Assembly (NCBI GenBank): GCA_038326775.1
Contig: JBBQKJ010000005.1
Coordinates: 38,093-102,092 of the forward strand
Reading direction: 5' to 3'
DNA: 64,000 nt
Origin: DYIU01 sp038326775
Lineage (GTDB): Bacteria > Actinomycetota > Geothermincolia > Fen-727 > Anoxymicrobiaceae
The notes below the pieces were generated by a model. That model did no database searches and was not told the DNA's origin. It worked only from the letters and a program-made list of their open reading frames with translations. Of the stretch, positions 16,038 to 24,640 are shown in pieces. How positions within the stretch are numbered: position 1 is the stretch's first letter; each line of letters begins with the position of its first letter. The position numbers were made by a program, and so were the translations under genes.

Positions 16038-18011
16038 GTGCTCGCGGCGGTCGATGTCGGCGGGACTTTCACCGACCTCATAGCCGTGTCGCCCCGGGGC
16101 ATTGCCACCCTGAAGGTGCCTTCAACCCCCGAGAATCCCGAGCGAGGCGTCCTCGACGCGCTTGCCCTGGCGGGGGCGTCCGGCGTCCCACTGGTGCATG
16201 GCTCCACCGTCGCCACCAACGCGATACTGGAAAGAAAGGGCGCGCGTACCGCTTTCGTGGCCACCGAGGGTTTCGCGGACATAATTGAGATAGGCCGCCA
16301 GGAGCGGCCTTACCTGTACCGACTGAACGTCAGCAGGCCCGCGCCCCTGGTCGCCAGGAACCTGCGGTTCGAGGCGCCGGAAAGGGTGGGCCCCGGAGGC
16401 GTGGTGATAAGGGAGCTTGACCGCGCCGCCGCGAGACAGGTTGCCGAAGCGGTGGAAGCGAGCGGAGCGCGCTCGGCCGCGGTGTGCCTGCTGTTCTCCT
16501 TCGAGAACCCCGCGCACGAACACCTTCTTCGCGAGGAGCTGGAGAAGAGGGGGATTGCCACCACGCTGTCGAGTTTGCTGCTCCCGGAGTACAGGGAATA
16601 CGAACGCGCGAGCACCACGGTCGTCAACGCTTACGTCTCGCCGGTGATGGAGAGCTATCTCGACCGGCTGGAGAAAGCGTTGGAGGCCGGTGGCTCGAGC
16701 GGCGGTATGCGTCTCATGCACTCCGCCGGAGGCACCGTCTCCGCGGAGATGGCACGAAGAAGGGCCGCCGACCTGGTCTTGAGCGGTCCCGCCGGCGGCG
16801 CGGTCGCCACGAGGTGGCTCGCCTCCTCACTCGGCATCGACGACGCCATAAGCTTCGACATGGGCGGCACCTCGACCGATGTCTCGCTCATAAGCGGGGA
16901 ACTGACCGTGACCCGTGACACCCGCATAGACGGCCTGCCCGTGGCCCTGCCCATGGTAGACATCCACACCATCGGTGCCGGCGGCGGCTCGATTGCCTTC
17001 CTGGACCGCGCGGGCGTCCTCAAGGTGGGGCCACGAAGCGCGGGCGCCGACCCGGGCCCCGCGTGCTACGGCAGGGGCGGCCTGCCAACCGTCACCGACG
17101 CGAACGTGGCGCTCGGAAGGCTCGAGCCATCCTGGTTTCTGGGTGGCCGCATGCCGCTTTACGCGGAGCGGAGCGCCGAAGCCCTGAGCACTATTGCCGG
17201 CGGCTCCGGAGTGGTGGGTGCCGCCCTGGCCACACTCGACGTGGCTCTCTCGCACATGGAGGCTGCGCTGAAGAATGTGAGCCTGCAGCGCGGGCACGAT
17301 CCCCGGGAGTTCGCCCTGGTGGCGTTTGGCGGGGCGGGGCCGATGCACGCCTGCGAACTCGCAGAGAGGCTCGAGATACCACGAGTGATAATCCCAGTCT
17401 ATCCCGGCCTCTTCTCCAGCATGGGGATGCTGCTGGCCGAGCCCGGGCGTGACTATACGCGCTCGCTGTTAAAAGCGTTCGACCATGGGTGCATGAGTGA
17501 GCTCGAGAGGGTTTTCGACGAGCTCAAGGCGCTGGCGGTCGCGGAGATGAGCGTGGATGGGTTCAAGGCCGGCGGGCTTCGCTTTCGCCGCAGCCTGGAG
17601 ATGAGGTACCGGGGGCAGTCGCATGAGGTGTCCGTTCCCGTCGCCAGACTCACCATGGCCGAGGTGCAGCGACATTTCGAGGAGGCATACCTGGCGGCTT
17701 ATGGGAACCTTCGCCCCGGGCATGATACCGAGGTGGTCAATGTCCGTCTCAGCTGCAGAGCGCCGCGGGGTGACCTGCCGTTCTCGCCAGTCGAGGCCCG
17801 CTCGGTACCTGCCCGATCGGCGTCGCGTCGTAAGGCTTACTTCGGTAGAGAGCTGACCTGCGCCGTCCACTCCCGATGGGATCTTTCTCCCAGCCGGCCG
17901 GTGGCCGGTCCGGCGCTCATCAACCAGGAGGACACGACCACGGTGGTACCACCAGGCTGGAGAGCGACCGTCGATCTTATGGGAAACCTGGACCTGGAGG
18001 CGTTACGTTGA
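16038..18011 (+). CDS. hyuA: Hydantoinase/oxoprolinase subunit A
   Basis: ATP-dependent cyclic amide hydrolase subunit (N-methylhydantoinase/5-oxoprolinase family, also related to acetone carboxylase). VDVGGTFTDL is the N-terminal nucleotide-binding motif, followed by HGSTVATNAILERKGA, FDMGGTSTDVSLI and AFGGAGPMHA. I prefer GTG 16038, preceded by AGGAGAGGGG at ideal spacing and starting right at the conserved VLAAVDVGG. ATG 15987 is an in-frame alternative. 657 residues is normal. It is coupled to subunit B by a TTGA overlap. Confidence 0.92.
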   Translation: MLAAVDVGGTFTDLIAVSPRGIATLKVPSTPENPERGVLDALALAGASGVPLVHGSTVATNAILERKGARTAFVATEGFADIIEIGRQERPYLYRLNVSRPAPLVARNLRFEAPERVGPGGVVIRELDRAAARQVAEAVEASGARSAAVCLLFSFENPAHEHLLREELEKRGIATTLSSLLLPEYREYERASTTVVNAYVSPVMESYLDRLEKALEAGGSSGGMRLMHSAGGTVSAEMARRRAADLVLSGPAGGAVATRWLASSLGIDDAISFDMGGTSTDVSLISGELTVTRDTRIDGLPVALPMVDIHTIGAGGGSIAFLDRAGVLKVGPRSAGADPGPACYGRGGLPTVTDANVALGRLEPSWFLGGRMPLYAERSAEALSTIAGGSGVVGAALATLDVALSHMEAALKNVSLQRGHDPREFALVAFGGAGPMHACELAERLEIPRVIIPVYPGLFSSMGMLLAEPGRDYTRSLLKAFDHGCMSELERVFDELKALAVAEMSVDGFKAGGLRFRRSLEMRYRGQSHEVSVPVARLTMAEVQRHFEEAYLAAYGNLRPGHDTEVVNVRLSCRAPRGDLPFSPVEARSVPARSASRRKAYFGRELTCAVHSRWDLSPSRPVAGPALINQEDTTTVVPPGWRATVDLMGNLDLEALR

Positions 18012-19438
18012 AAGAGATGCTCTTCACGTTAGAAGTCTTCCGCAACCTGGTGAGCTCGATCGCCGAAGAGATGGGCGCGTCGCTCCACCGCACCGCGTTC
18101 TCCCCTAACATCAAGGAGCGAAAAGACCATTCCTGCGCCGTCTTCGACCCCGAGGGCAGGCTGGTCGCTCAGGCAGAACACATCCCCGTACACCTGGGCG
18201 CGATGCCGGAAGCCGTCCGTGCGGTTCTCGACCGTTTCGACCTCGCCCCCGGCGACCTGGCGGTCCTGAACGACCCGTTTCTTGGCGGGACCCACCTTCC
18301 GGACATATCAATGGTCTCGCCCGTCTTCGAAAGCGGAAAGATGGTTGGGCTCCTCGCCAGCCGCGCCCACCATTCCGACGTCGGGGGCCTGGCGCCGGGC
18401 TCTCTGGCACTCTGCAGGGACATCTTCTCCGAGGGACTCATCATCCCGCCCGTCCTGCTTCGCAGGGGCGGTGCCACCGACCCCGGCATAGAAGAGCTCA
18501 TCTGCTCCAACTCCAGGACCCCCGTGGAGAGGAGCGGGGACCTTCAGGCCCAGGCCGGTGCCCACGCCCTCGGCGAAAGGCGCCTGGAGGCTCTTGCCCG
18601 CAAGTACGGCCGGCTGCCGCTGCAACGCCGGTTCGGCGAGCTGATGGACTACTCCGAGGAACTCACCCGGCTCGCGCTCCGGGAGATACCCGACGGCCGC
18701 TACGCTTTCACGGACTACCTCGATGACGACGGGTTGCTGGCCGCGGACATCCCGGTTTCCGTCACCGTTACCATTACGGGAGATCAAGCCCTGGTCGATT
18801 TCACCGGGACGTCCGGGGCCGTCGAGGGGCCTCTCAACTGCCCCAGGGCGGTGACGCTCTCAGCGACCTATTACGCCTTCAGGTGCGTGACCGGAGAGGA
18901 GGTCCCCGCCAACGAGGGAGCGTTCAGACCCCTCGAAATAGCCGTACCCGAAGGCTGCCTGCTCGCCGCTCGAAGGCCCCACCCGGTTGGAGGCGGCAAC
19001 GTCGAGACCTCCCAGAGGATCGTGGACACCTTGCTCGGCGCTCTCGCCCGGGCGCTGCCTGACGCCGTCCCCGCCGCCAGCTACGGCACTATGAGCAACC
19101 TTGCCATCGGCTCCGCTTTCGGTGCCGTGCCTTTCTCTTACTACGAGACCATCGCCGGAGGCACCGGAGGCCATCCGGACGGCCCCGGGTCAAGCGGAAC
19201 CCACGCGCACATGACCAACACGCTCAATACTCCGGTGGAGGCGCTCGAATACTCCTACCCCCTCAGGGTGAAGCATTACCGCATCAGGCGGGGGTCGGGG
19301 GGCAAGGGGCTTTTCCGCGGAGGTGACGGGCTCGACCGCGAGATCGAGCTTCTCCAGGACTGCCGGGTGACCTTGCTCGCAGACCGGCGCAGGCGCGGCC
19401 CCTGGGGCCTTAACGGTGGCTCTCCCGGGAAACCCTGA
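18008..19438 (+). CDS. hyuB: Hydantoinase/oxoprolinase subunit B, C-terminally cut by in-frame TGA
   Basis: Partner of HyuA. MGASLHRTAFSPNIKERKD, DPFLGGTHLPD, GPLNCPRAVT and PHPVGGGNVETSQ are family motifs. TTG 18008 follows GGAGG and overlaps the hyuA stop. The frame stops at TGA 19436-19438 after PWGLNGGSPGKP. Family members continue there with Gly and about 40 more residues, and the following 43 codons in the same frame still encode that tail. I therefore read this as a gene with a premature stop (GGA to TGA would suffice), a readthrough case, or a base-call error. Confidence 0.85.
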   Translation: MKEMLFTLEVFRNLVSSIAEEMGASLHRTAFSPNIKERKDHSCAVFDPEGRLVAQAEHIPVHLGAMPEAVRAVLDRFDLAPGDLAVLNDPFLGGTHLPDISMVSPVFESGKMVGLLASRAHHSDVGGLAPGSLALCRDIFSEGLIIPPVLLRRGGATDPGIEELICSNSRTPVERSGDLQAQAGAHALGERRLEALARKYGRLPLQRRFGELMDYSEELTRLALREIPDGRYAFTDYLDDDGLLAADIPVSVTVTITGDQALVDFTGTSGAVEGPLNCPRAVTLSATYYAFRCVTGEEVPANEGAFRPLEIAVPEGCLLAARRPHPVGGGNVETSQRIVDTLLGALARALPDAVPAASYGTMSNLAIGSAFGAVPFSYYETIAGGTGGHPDGPGSSGTHAHMTNTLNTPVEALEYSYPLRVKHYRIRRGSGGKGLFRGGDGLDREIELLQDCRVTLLADRRRRGPWGLNGGSPGKP

Positions 19439-19570
19439 AATGACCATATCATCGTCGACGGAAGATCGAGACGGCTCCCCTCCAAGTGCAATATGGAAGC
19501 CAAGCGCGGTACCCGCATCAGAATCGAGACCCCAGGTGGGGGCGGCTGGGGAAAAGGTTCGAGCGACTAG
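19439..19570 (+). pseudogene. Detached C-terminal tail of hyuB after the in-frame TGA
   Basis: 43 codons in the same frame as hyuB, beginning NDHIIVDGRSRRLPSK and ending RIRIETPGGGGWG, the hallmark C-terminal glycine run of HyuB proteins, with stop TAG 19568-19570. That TAG shares CTAG with the stop of the convergent cupin gene. The hyuB frame therefore originally filled the gap exactly. Confidence 0.8.
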
Positions 19571-19908
19571 CCGGGCGACTCTCCTTCGACGACAGGCTCC
19601 GTGTAGTGGACGTCATCCTCGGTTGTAAAACCAAAATCGATCTCCAGTACCCGGCCTGGCGTCTCCGTGGCGATTATCCTGTGCTCGACCCCGGCGTTCA
19701 CCACGAACTCATCGCCCTCCCTGGGATAATAGCTCTTTCCCCCAACCTGCACCTCGAGCCCGCTGTCGAGTATTATCCACATGTCGTCCCGCAACCGGTG
19801 GTAGTGAAGGCTCGTCGACCGGCCCGCGGAAATGAGGATTATCTTGACCGTGCAAACTTGATTGGCGGTATATTCCTTGATCAACCCCCATGGCTTCTCG
19901 AGTATCAT
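19567..19908 (-). CDS. Cupin-domain protein, mannose-6-phosphate isomerase type II-like
   Basis: 113-residue single cupin. The start EKPWGLIKEY resembles the C-terminal domain of bifunctional mannose-1-phosphate guanylyltransferases. SLHYHRLRDDMWIILDSG carries the His-His-(Glu/Asp) metal motif, and GVEHRI is the second-motif His. It probably isomerises or binds a sugar phosphate or sugar acid. It is preceded 6 nt upstream by a 58-aa gene on the same strand and converges on hyuB. Confidence 0.85.
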   Translation of the reverse strand: MILEKPWGLIKEYTANQVCTVKIILISAGRSTSLHYHRLRDDMWIILDSGLEVQVGGKSYYPREGDEFVVNAGVEHRIIATETPGRVLEIDFGFTTEDDVHYTEPVVEGESPG

Positions 19909-19914
19909 CCCGCC

Positions 19915-20091
19915 TCAGTCCTCCCGATCCGAACCCGCGCGCTTTCTGCTCCCTTTGTGCTTTTCGATCTCTTCGCGGTCATCCCTGCAGCGGATGCTCT
20001 CGCGCAGGTCGCGCTCGACCCGCGAGGGCGGCGTGGCAGGCTTGCGTATCCCTTTGTAGATCTCTCGGATTGTCGGCATTCGCCTGGCCAT
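19915..20091 (-). CDS. 58-aa highly charged protein of unknown function
   Basis: ATG 20091, stop 19915-19917, preceded by GAGAAGAGGTGAGGTGA (strong ribosome binding site). Of 58 residues about half are Arg, Lys, Asp or Glu, with no Trp and one Cys (SIRCRDD). It ends 6 nt before the cupin start, so the two form an operon. A TATACT element at 20112-20117 is a likely -10 for this unit. I do not recognise the family; a nucleic-acid-binding role is only a guess from charge. Confidence 0.6.
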   Translation of the reverse strand: MARRMPTIREIYKGIRKPATPPSRVERDLRESIRCRDDREEIEKHKGSRKRAGSDRED

Positions 20092-20135
20092 TCACCTCAC
20101 CTCTTCTCAAGTATACTACTCGCGGTGAGACAATC

Positions 20136-20918
20136 ATGAGATTACGCGAGAACCAGGTATTCACGGTGTTCGTGCCCGCGCTGCGCGAGTTGAGAAGAAG
20201 CAGGCGGCCGCCGAGCGTCGAGCACACCACCTTCTTCACAGGCTCCACCGATGGCGTCGAGCTTTTCTGCACCAGGCTCGGAAGCAACCCGGAAGCCGCG
20301 ATCGTGGTCGCCCACGCGGCCATCGGCAGGTCGTACCAGCGCTGGATCCTGGATCTTGCCGAAGAACTCTCCCACACGTTCAGCGTCTACCTGTTCGACT
20401 TCAGGGGTCACGGCCTCAGCACGGGGCGCTGCCCCCTGGGTTTCACCAAGCCGTCGGAGGACCTCGAGGCGGTCGTGGAAAAGGTTCGCGACCTGGGGTT
20501 CGACAAAGTGGGGGTGGCAGGCTTCTCCCTCGGGGCGGCCGCCGGATTCCTCCTCGCGGCCAGGCGCCCCTGTTTCGACGCCTTCGTGTCTATCGGGTGC
20601 CCGCCTGAAATGATAGAAAACGGTTCGTGGGCGAAAAGGCCCCGGCTTACGACCGCGGCGCTGCGAGTCATGGGGATGAGGGCGGAATGGAGGTTTGAAG
20701 CGGGCCCGGCTCCAATGGATATCGCGGCTGACCTTCCGCCTGTCCCCAAGCTGCTGTTCTTTGGCGAGTGGGAAGTGGCAACGCCCGAAAAAGTCGCGAT
20801 GTTCGTGGAAAAAGTGGCTCCACCACTGGAGACGTTTACCGTGCCCGGCGTCTGGCACGCGGATCTCGACGGACGTGAAGCGATGGTCAGGGAATGGTTC
20901 GAACGGGAACTCGGGTGA
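20136..20918 (+). CDS. Alpha/beta hydrolase
   Basis: 260 residues. VVAHAAIGRSYQ, FDFRGHGLS and the nucleophile elbow GFSLGAA are standard alpha/beta-hydrolase marks; HAD near the end supplies the His. No signal peptide is seen. ATG 20136 is preferred over an upstream ATG in the open frame because homology begins there. It is divergent from the 58-aa/cupin pair over a 44-bp gap containing the palindromic AGTATACT. Substrate unknown. Confidence 0.8.
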   Translation: MRLRENQVFTVFVPALRELRRSRRPPSVEHTTFFTGSTDGVELFCTRLGSNPEAAIVVAHAAIGRSYQRWILDLAEELSHTFSVYLFDFRGHGLSTGRCPLGFTKPSEDLEAVVEKVRDLGFDKVGVAGFSLGAAAGFLLAARRPCFDAFVSIGCPPEMIENGSWAKRPRLTTAALRVMGMRAEWRFEAGPAPMDIAADLPPVPKLLFFGEWEVATPEKVAMFVEKVAPPLETFTVPGVWHADLDGREAMVREWFERELG

Positions 20919-21023
20919 GGCTGATGCCCGGTGCCTCGCGGCCTTCCGTCACGAACGCGAACAGCCGGGGTGACGCTCAACCTTGTCGGGCGCGGCGAAT
21001 TTCTGTATCATCACTAGAGCCGC

Positions 21024-21097
21024 TGGGGGATCGTCTAGCGGTAGGACACTGGACTCTGGCTCCAGGTACGAGGGTTCGAATCCTTCTCCCCCAGCCA
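21024..21097 (+). tRNA. tRNA-Gln (CTG)
   Basis: Cloverleaf complete: acceptor TGGGGGA / TCCCCCA, anticodon stem CTGGA / TCCAG with loop CTCTGGC (anticodon CTG), T loop TTCGAAT, discriminator G and encoded CCA. Confidence 0.95.
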
Positions 21098-21139
21098 GTT
21101 GTGCATAGCGGGTCCAGTCCCGATTCTTTGATTTTACGT

Positions 21140-21217
21140 GGCGCATTCGTCTAGCCAGGTTCAGGACGCCGCCCTCTCAAGGCGGTAACACGGGTTCAAA
21201 TCCCGTATGCGCTACCA
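21140..21217 (+). tRNA. tRNA-Glu (CTC)
   Basis: Acceptor GGCGCAT / ATGCGCT, anticodon stem CCGCC / GGCGG with loop CTCTCAA (anticodon CTC), T stem CGGGT with loop TTCAAAT, discriminator A and encoded CCA. It lies 42 bp after tRNA-Gln, probably cotranscribed. Its 3' end is duplicated at 21318-21342. Confidence 0.95.
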
Positions 21218-21310
21218 TAATCTCCCGTTGCTGGATTTGAACCCGTGGAGCCTGAAGGTCGAGGGCGTGCCGAGACCTTGCATTGTGGGGTCACCGCGCT
21301 CCGCAGGAGC
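21211..21310. repeat. 100-bp direct repeat, copy 1, starting in the tRNA-Glu 3' end
   Basis: 98 of 100 bases match 21456-21555. It starts at GCTACC in the tRNA-Glu acceptor/CCA end and finishes with the small hairpin GCTCCGCAGGAGC. No coding content seen. Confidence 0.9.
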
Positions 21311-21317
21311 GTGGGGT

Positions 21318-21342
21318 GGTTCAAATCCCGTATGCGCTACCA
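21318..21342 (+). repeat. Duplicated 25-bp tRNA-Glu 3' end
   Basis: Exact copy of tRNA-Glu positions 21193-21217 (T arm, acceptor 3' strand and CCA) immediately after repeat copy 1. There is no 5' half, so it cannot be a tRNA. Such a duplication resembles an attachment site left by a tRNA-targeting integrase, or slippage between tandem tRNA units. Confidence 0.85.
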
Positions 21343-21455
21343 GCCAAGTTGTTGGACCGGTCGGTTGGATGCACCTTGGAAGCATCCGATGGATGCAACG
21401 AAATACACGCCTCAAGGTCTAAAGCAGTGGAAGTTCTACGTTTCATACCTTTCGG

Positions 21456-21555
21456 GCTACCATAATCTCCCGTTGCTGGATTTGAACCCGTGGAGCCTGA
21501 AGGTCGAGGCAGTGCCGAGACCTTGCATTGTGGGGTCACCGCGCTCCGCAGGAGC
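21456..21555. repeat. 100-bp direct repeat, copy 2
   Basis: Second copy, 245 bp after the first. It again begins at GCTACC, here preceded by unrelated sequence. It ends just before the stop codon of the acyl-CoA synthetase gene on the other strand. Confidence 0.9.
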
Positions 21556-21558
21556 TTA

Positions 21559-23289
21559 TCAGCCCAGCGGGACGTCCAACTCCTGGGCCTGGTCGCGCAG
21601 TTCGCGGCGCAGGACTTTGCCAGCGGCGCTGGCGGGCAGGGCGTCCATTATCTTGAGCACCCTGATCTTTTTGTACTTTGCCAGGCGTTCGTTGGCGAAA
21701 TCGACGAGCTCTTCTTCGGTAACCTCACCGCCAGGAATGAGCTCGACGAAGGCGATGGGCTGGTCACCGACGCGGTCGTCAAGTTTGCCGACCACCGCCG
21801 ACTGGGCCACCGCCGGGTGCTCGTTGATGACCTCCTCGAGGTCGCGCGGGTATACGTTGTAGCCCTTGTATATGAGCATGTCCTTCTTGCGGTCGACTAT
21901 GTAAAGGTAGCCGTCGTCATCGAACTTGCCCATGTCGCCGGTGTACAGCCAGCCGTCGCGCAGGACCATCGCGGTCTCCTCCGGCTTGTTCCAGTAGCCC
22001 CGCATGACCTGTGGTCCTTTTATGCAGATCTCCCCCACCTCGCCCTGCGCCATCTCCTGCTCGCCGGTCTCGAGGTCCACAAGCTTTATCTCGGTGTCCT
22101 GCATCGGCAGGCCTACCGAGCCCATCCTGAACGATTCGCGGCTGGGCGGGTTGCAGGCGCAGCCCATGGTGCACTCGGAAAGCCCGTACGCCTCGCAGAC
22201 CACCCCGGATATCCTGTCGAGCATCGTCTCGAGGAGATACTGGGGTATGGGCGCGGCGCCTGAGACCACGAGCTTGACGGCGGACATGTCGATGTCCTTG
22301 AAGAACGGGTGCTCGACCAGCGGGACGAAAAGCTGCGGCGCGCCACCGAACACCGTCGCGCAGAACTTGCCGACGCCGGTGAGGAACTCGCCCGGGTCGA
22401 ACCTGGGGTACACCGCCATGGTCGTCCCTGCGAGCACCTGGAGGTTGAGGTAGCCGATGACTCCCATCGCGTGGAACCACGGGACCACGTCGAGCAGAAC
22501 GTCCTCCCCCTTGCCTATGATGTGCTTTTCGACGCTGTCGCCCTCCATGAACCGCGTTCCAAGGATGCCGTCCTCGTAGGTCATGTCGCCGCCGCCGAGC
22601 CAGCAGCCGAACTGGCAGCAGTTGGCGACCGCGTTGAAATGCGTGAGTACGACGCCCTTGGGCGTCCCGGTGGTGCCCCCTGTATATGCGATGTGTGCCA
22701 CGTCTTTCTCGGGATCGAACTCGATCTCCGGGGGAGCGGGCTCGTACTGGGCCAGAACCTGGGTGAAGTCGAGCGTCCCCTCCGGGATGGGCAGCTTCGA
22801 CAAAGCTTTGACGGAGGTCATCAACGGCGGGTAGCAGTCGGCGAGACTGACGATGATGATATTGCGCACCGGGGATTTGGGGATAACTTCCTGGGGAGCG
22901 GCGAAAAGCAGGTCAAGCCCGATAAACGTCTCGACCCCCGCATCGTTCAGCTCGAAGTCTATCTCCCTCTCGGCGAGCAGCGGGCTCAGTGGGACGAATA
23001 TGGCGCCAGCCTTCAACAGGCCGTAATACGTGATGGCGAACTGCGGGCAGTTCGGCAGGTGGATGCCGACCCTGTCGCCTTTCTTCACGCCCATGTCGGC
23101 CAGGGCGGCAGCGAACCGGTCGGACAGCAGGTCGAGCTCGCGGTACGTCATCTCCATGCCGCCGAAGAGGATGGCGTTGCGGTCGGGCCACTGGCGCGCG
23201 CTGGACCGGAGTATCTCGAAAATAGGGATTTTCGGGTAGGTCAGCTCCTTGAAGACACCCTGCGGCCAGAACTTGAAGTTCTTCTCCAT
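21559..23289 (-). CDS. Acyl-CoA synthetase (AMP-forming), long-chain type
   Basis: ANL-superfamily ligase activating a carboxylic acid to acyl-AMP and then acyl-CoA. About 576 residues. YTGGTTGTPKGVVLTH is the P-loop, YGLSECTMG the adenine region, DGWLYTGDMG and DRKKDMLIYKGYNVYP the hinge, and SAAGKVLRREL carries the catalytic Lys. ATG 23289 lies one codon inside an in-frame GTG. Chain-length specificity cannot be read. It ends right at the 100-bp repeat. Confidence 0.92.
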   Translation of the reverse strand: MEKNFKFWPQGVFKELTYPKIPIFEILRSSARQWPDRNAILFGGMEMTYRELDLLSDRFAAALADMGVKKGDRVGIHLPNCPQFAITYYGLLKAGAIFVPLSPLLAEREIDFELNDAGVETFIGLDLLFAAPQEVIPKSPVRNIIIVSLADCYPPLMTSVKALSKLPIPEGTLDFTQVLAQYEPAPPEIEFDPEKDVAHIAYTGGTTGTPKGVVLTHFNAVANCCQFGCWLGGGDMTYEDGILGTRFMEGDSVEKHIIGKGEDVLLDVVPWFHAMGVIGYLNLQVLAGTTMAVYPRFDPGEFLTGVGKFCATVFGGAPQLFVPLVEHPFFKDIDMSAVKLVVSGAAPIPQYLLETMLDRISGVVCEAYGLSECTMGCACNPPSRESFRMGSVGLPMQDTEIKLVDLETGEQEMAQGEVGEICIKGPQVMRGYWNKPEETAMVLRDGWLYTGDMGKFDDDGYLYIVDRKKDMLIYKGYNVYPRDLEEVINEHPAVAQSAVVGKLDDRVGDQPIAFVELIPGGEVTEEELVDFANERLAKYKKIRVLKIMDALPASAAGKVLRRELRDQAQELDVPLG

Positions 23290-23292
23290 CAC

Positions 23293-23725
23293 GACACCCC
23301 CTGTGGTAGCGAACTCCGCGGTTGCCTCTCAGACGTTCTTGTTACGTGCCAAAGGAGATAGAACAGACGCCTATACGAGGACCACTCCGATACAATTGAC
23401 AGCACCCGCTTCTCATTGGAGCCGTGAATAACCGACCTGGGACTATTTACTCAAATACCGGGCGCCAATACAAGAGCCAGGCTGGTCGGTTTACAAAGGA
23501 GCCCGCTCACTTTACCAAGGTCCAACGGGGCCAATGGGATGAGTACTCTAGCCCGGGCATCGCCGCCGAGCTCGGTGACGGCTCTCGCATAACGGAGTTT
23601 CGCGTCTACGGTTTTGGTTGGGAGTTCGACGGCTACGCGTCCGAGGTTTCTCTGAGCATCTCCCAGTAAGCGCGCCCGGCCGTGGAGCCTGGGCCAGACC
23701 ATTTGGGTCCCGAAGCCGAAAGGTC
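23293..23725. other. Intergenic region, nothing convincing
   Basis: About 430 bp between the acyl-CoA synthetase start and the membrane-protein stop. An open frame at 23424-23669 (plus, GTG start, 81 aa, WDEYSSPG...GDGSRITEFRVYG) has no clear ribosome binding site and no recognisable family. Its end looks like a carbohydrate-binding fragment, but the evidence is too thin to call a gene. Confidence 0.5.
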
Positions 23726-24640
23726 CTACAGGTTTTCGCTCGGCTCGAGCTCCAGGAACGCCATGGTCCAGACCGCGCTCCCGGTGATGGAGAAAAGCCC
23801 CGCCAGCGCCGCCGCCACGGCCCAGGCGGCCAGGAACGAGAGCATGCTCAAGGCTATCAGAAACGCGTTGTGGTGCCTGTCGACCGCGCCGAATATCCAG
23901 ACCAGGGGAGTGCTCATAAGCGCGAGCAGCAAGGCCATGGCGAGAGTGCCGGCCAGCATGATAAGCATGACGTAGAGCCAGGTCACGATCGAGTCCTTCC
24001 AGCGGCTCCTGAAGAGAATGCCGGCCTTCCTGACTGATTCGATTACGCCCAGGTCTTCAAGCACCACGTAGCGCGCCGAGAGCTCCAGCATTATGGCGGC
24101 GGCCACTGATACCACCAGGAATCCCAACGCCAGGACAAGCCAGGCGACACACGGGAACACCAGCCTGCCTCCGCCCCTGGACACCCAGGTGATAATGTAA
24201 AGAGGGAATGAAAACACCGCCAGCACGACGAGATAGCCGATTGCGAGCGCGAAGTACCTCAAGAAGCCGTGCCGACCCCGGCGCAGGGAGGTTCGCAGGT
24301 CGCCTTCGCGCCCCAGGGCTACCTCGGCGACCGCGCCTATAGCGGACACCTGGGCAAAGGCGCCGAACAGGAGGACCCCAAGGCCTACCATCACCCCGAG
24401 CGCTATGAACAAAACCCAGAAGGCGGCGTTTCCTCTCGCATAGTCGGCAATCCGCTCCCCTGCTCGATGCATCGGGCTCAGCCCGGTTAAGCCCCTCAGG
24501 ATAGGGCCCTGCACCCAGAGGCTGAACCCCTGGGAGCCTCCGCCCGCCAGGGCAATGAAAAAGCCCAGGACCCACAGGTAGCGGTTCCGTCGCACCTGGA
24601 GCCATGCGCGCTTGACGATCTCGAAGGAGTCGATATTCAA
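23726..24640 (-). CDS. Multi-pass membrane protein
   Basis: About 304 residues with roughly six hydrophobic segments, for example YLWVLGFFIALAGG, FWVLFIALGVMVGLG, YFALAIGYLVVLAVFSF and TWLYVMLIMLAGTLAM. The layout resembles the glycerophosphodiester phosphodiesterase membrane-domain / DUF-type proteins of Gram-positives (SARYVVLEDLGVIESVRKA). TTG 24640 overlaps the TGA of the FAH-family gene and starts the conserved NIDSFEIVKRAW, so I prefer it to the ATG at 24691. No function assigned. Confidence 0.7.
   Translation of the reverse strand: MNIDSFEIVKRAWLQVRRNRYLWVLGFFIALAGGGSQGFSLWVQGPILRGLTGLSPMHRAGERIADYARGNAAFWVLFIALGVMVGLGVLLFGAFAQVSAIGAVAEVALGREGDLRTSLRRGRHGFLRYFALAIGYLVVLAVFSFPLYIITWVSRGGGRLVFPCVAWLVLALGFLVVSVAAAIMLELSARYVVLEDLGVIESVRKAGILFRSRWKDSIVTWLYVMLIMLAGTLAMALLLALMSTPLVWIFGAVDRHHNAFLIALSMLSFLAAWAVAAALAGLFSITGSAVWTMAFLELEPSENL

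Noticed and set aside
19436..19438. UGA of hyuB as selenocysteine or as a reassigned Gly codon
   Set aside because: No GGU-loop hairpin follows at the SECIS distance, the family has Gly there, and TGA is the normal stop of many genes in this window, so genome-wide reassignment is excluded.
21218..21310. Minus-strand tRNA hidden in the 100-bp repeat (contains GGGTTCAAATCC)
   Set aside because: T-stem pairs fail at two positions and no CCA or acceptor stem is found.
23451..23702. 83-codon minus frame in the gap after the acyl-CoA synthetase
   Set aside because: No ribosome binding site, no family, and composition like a shadow frame.
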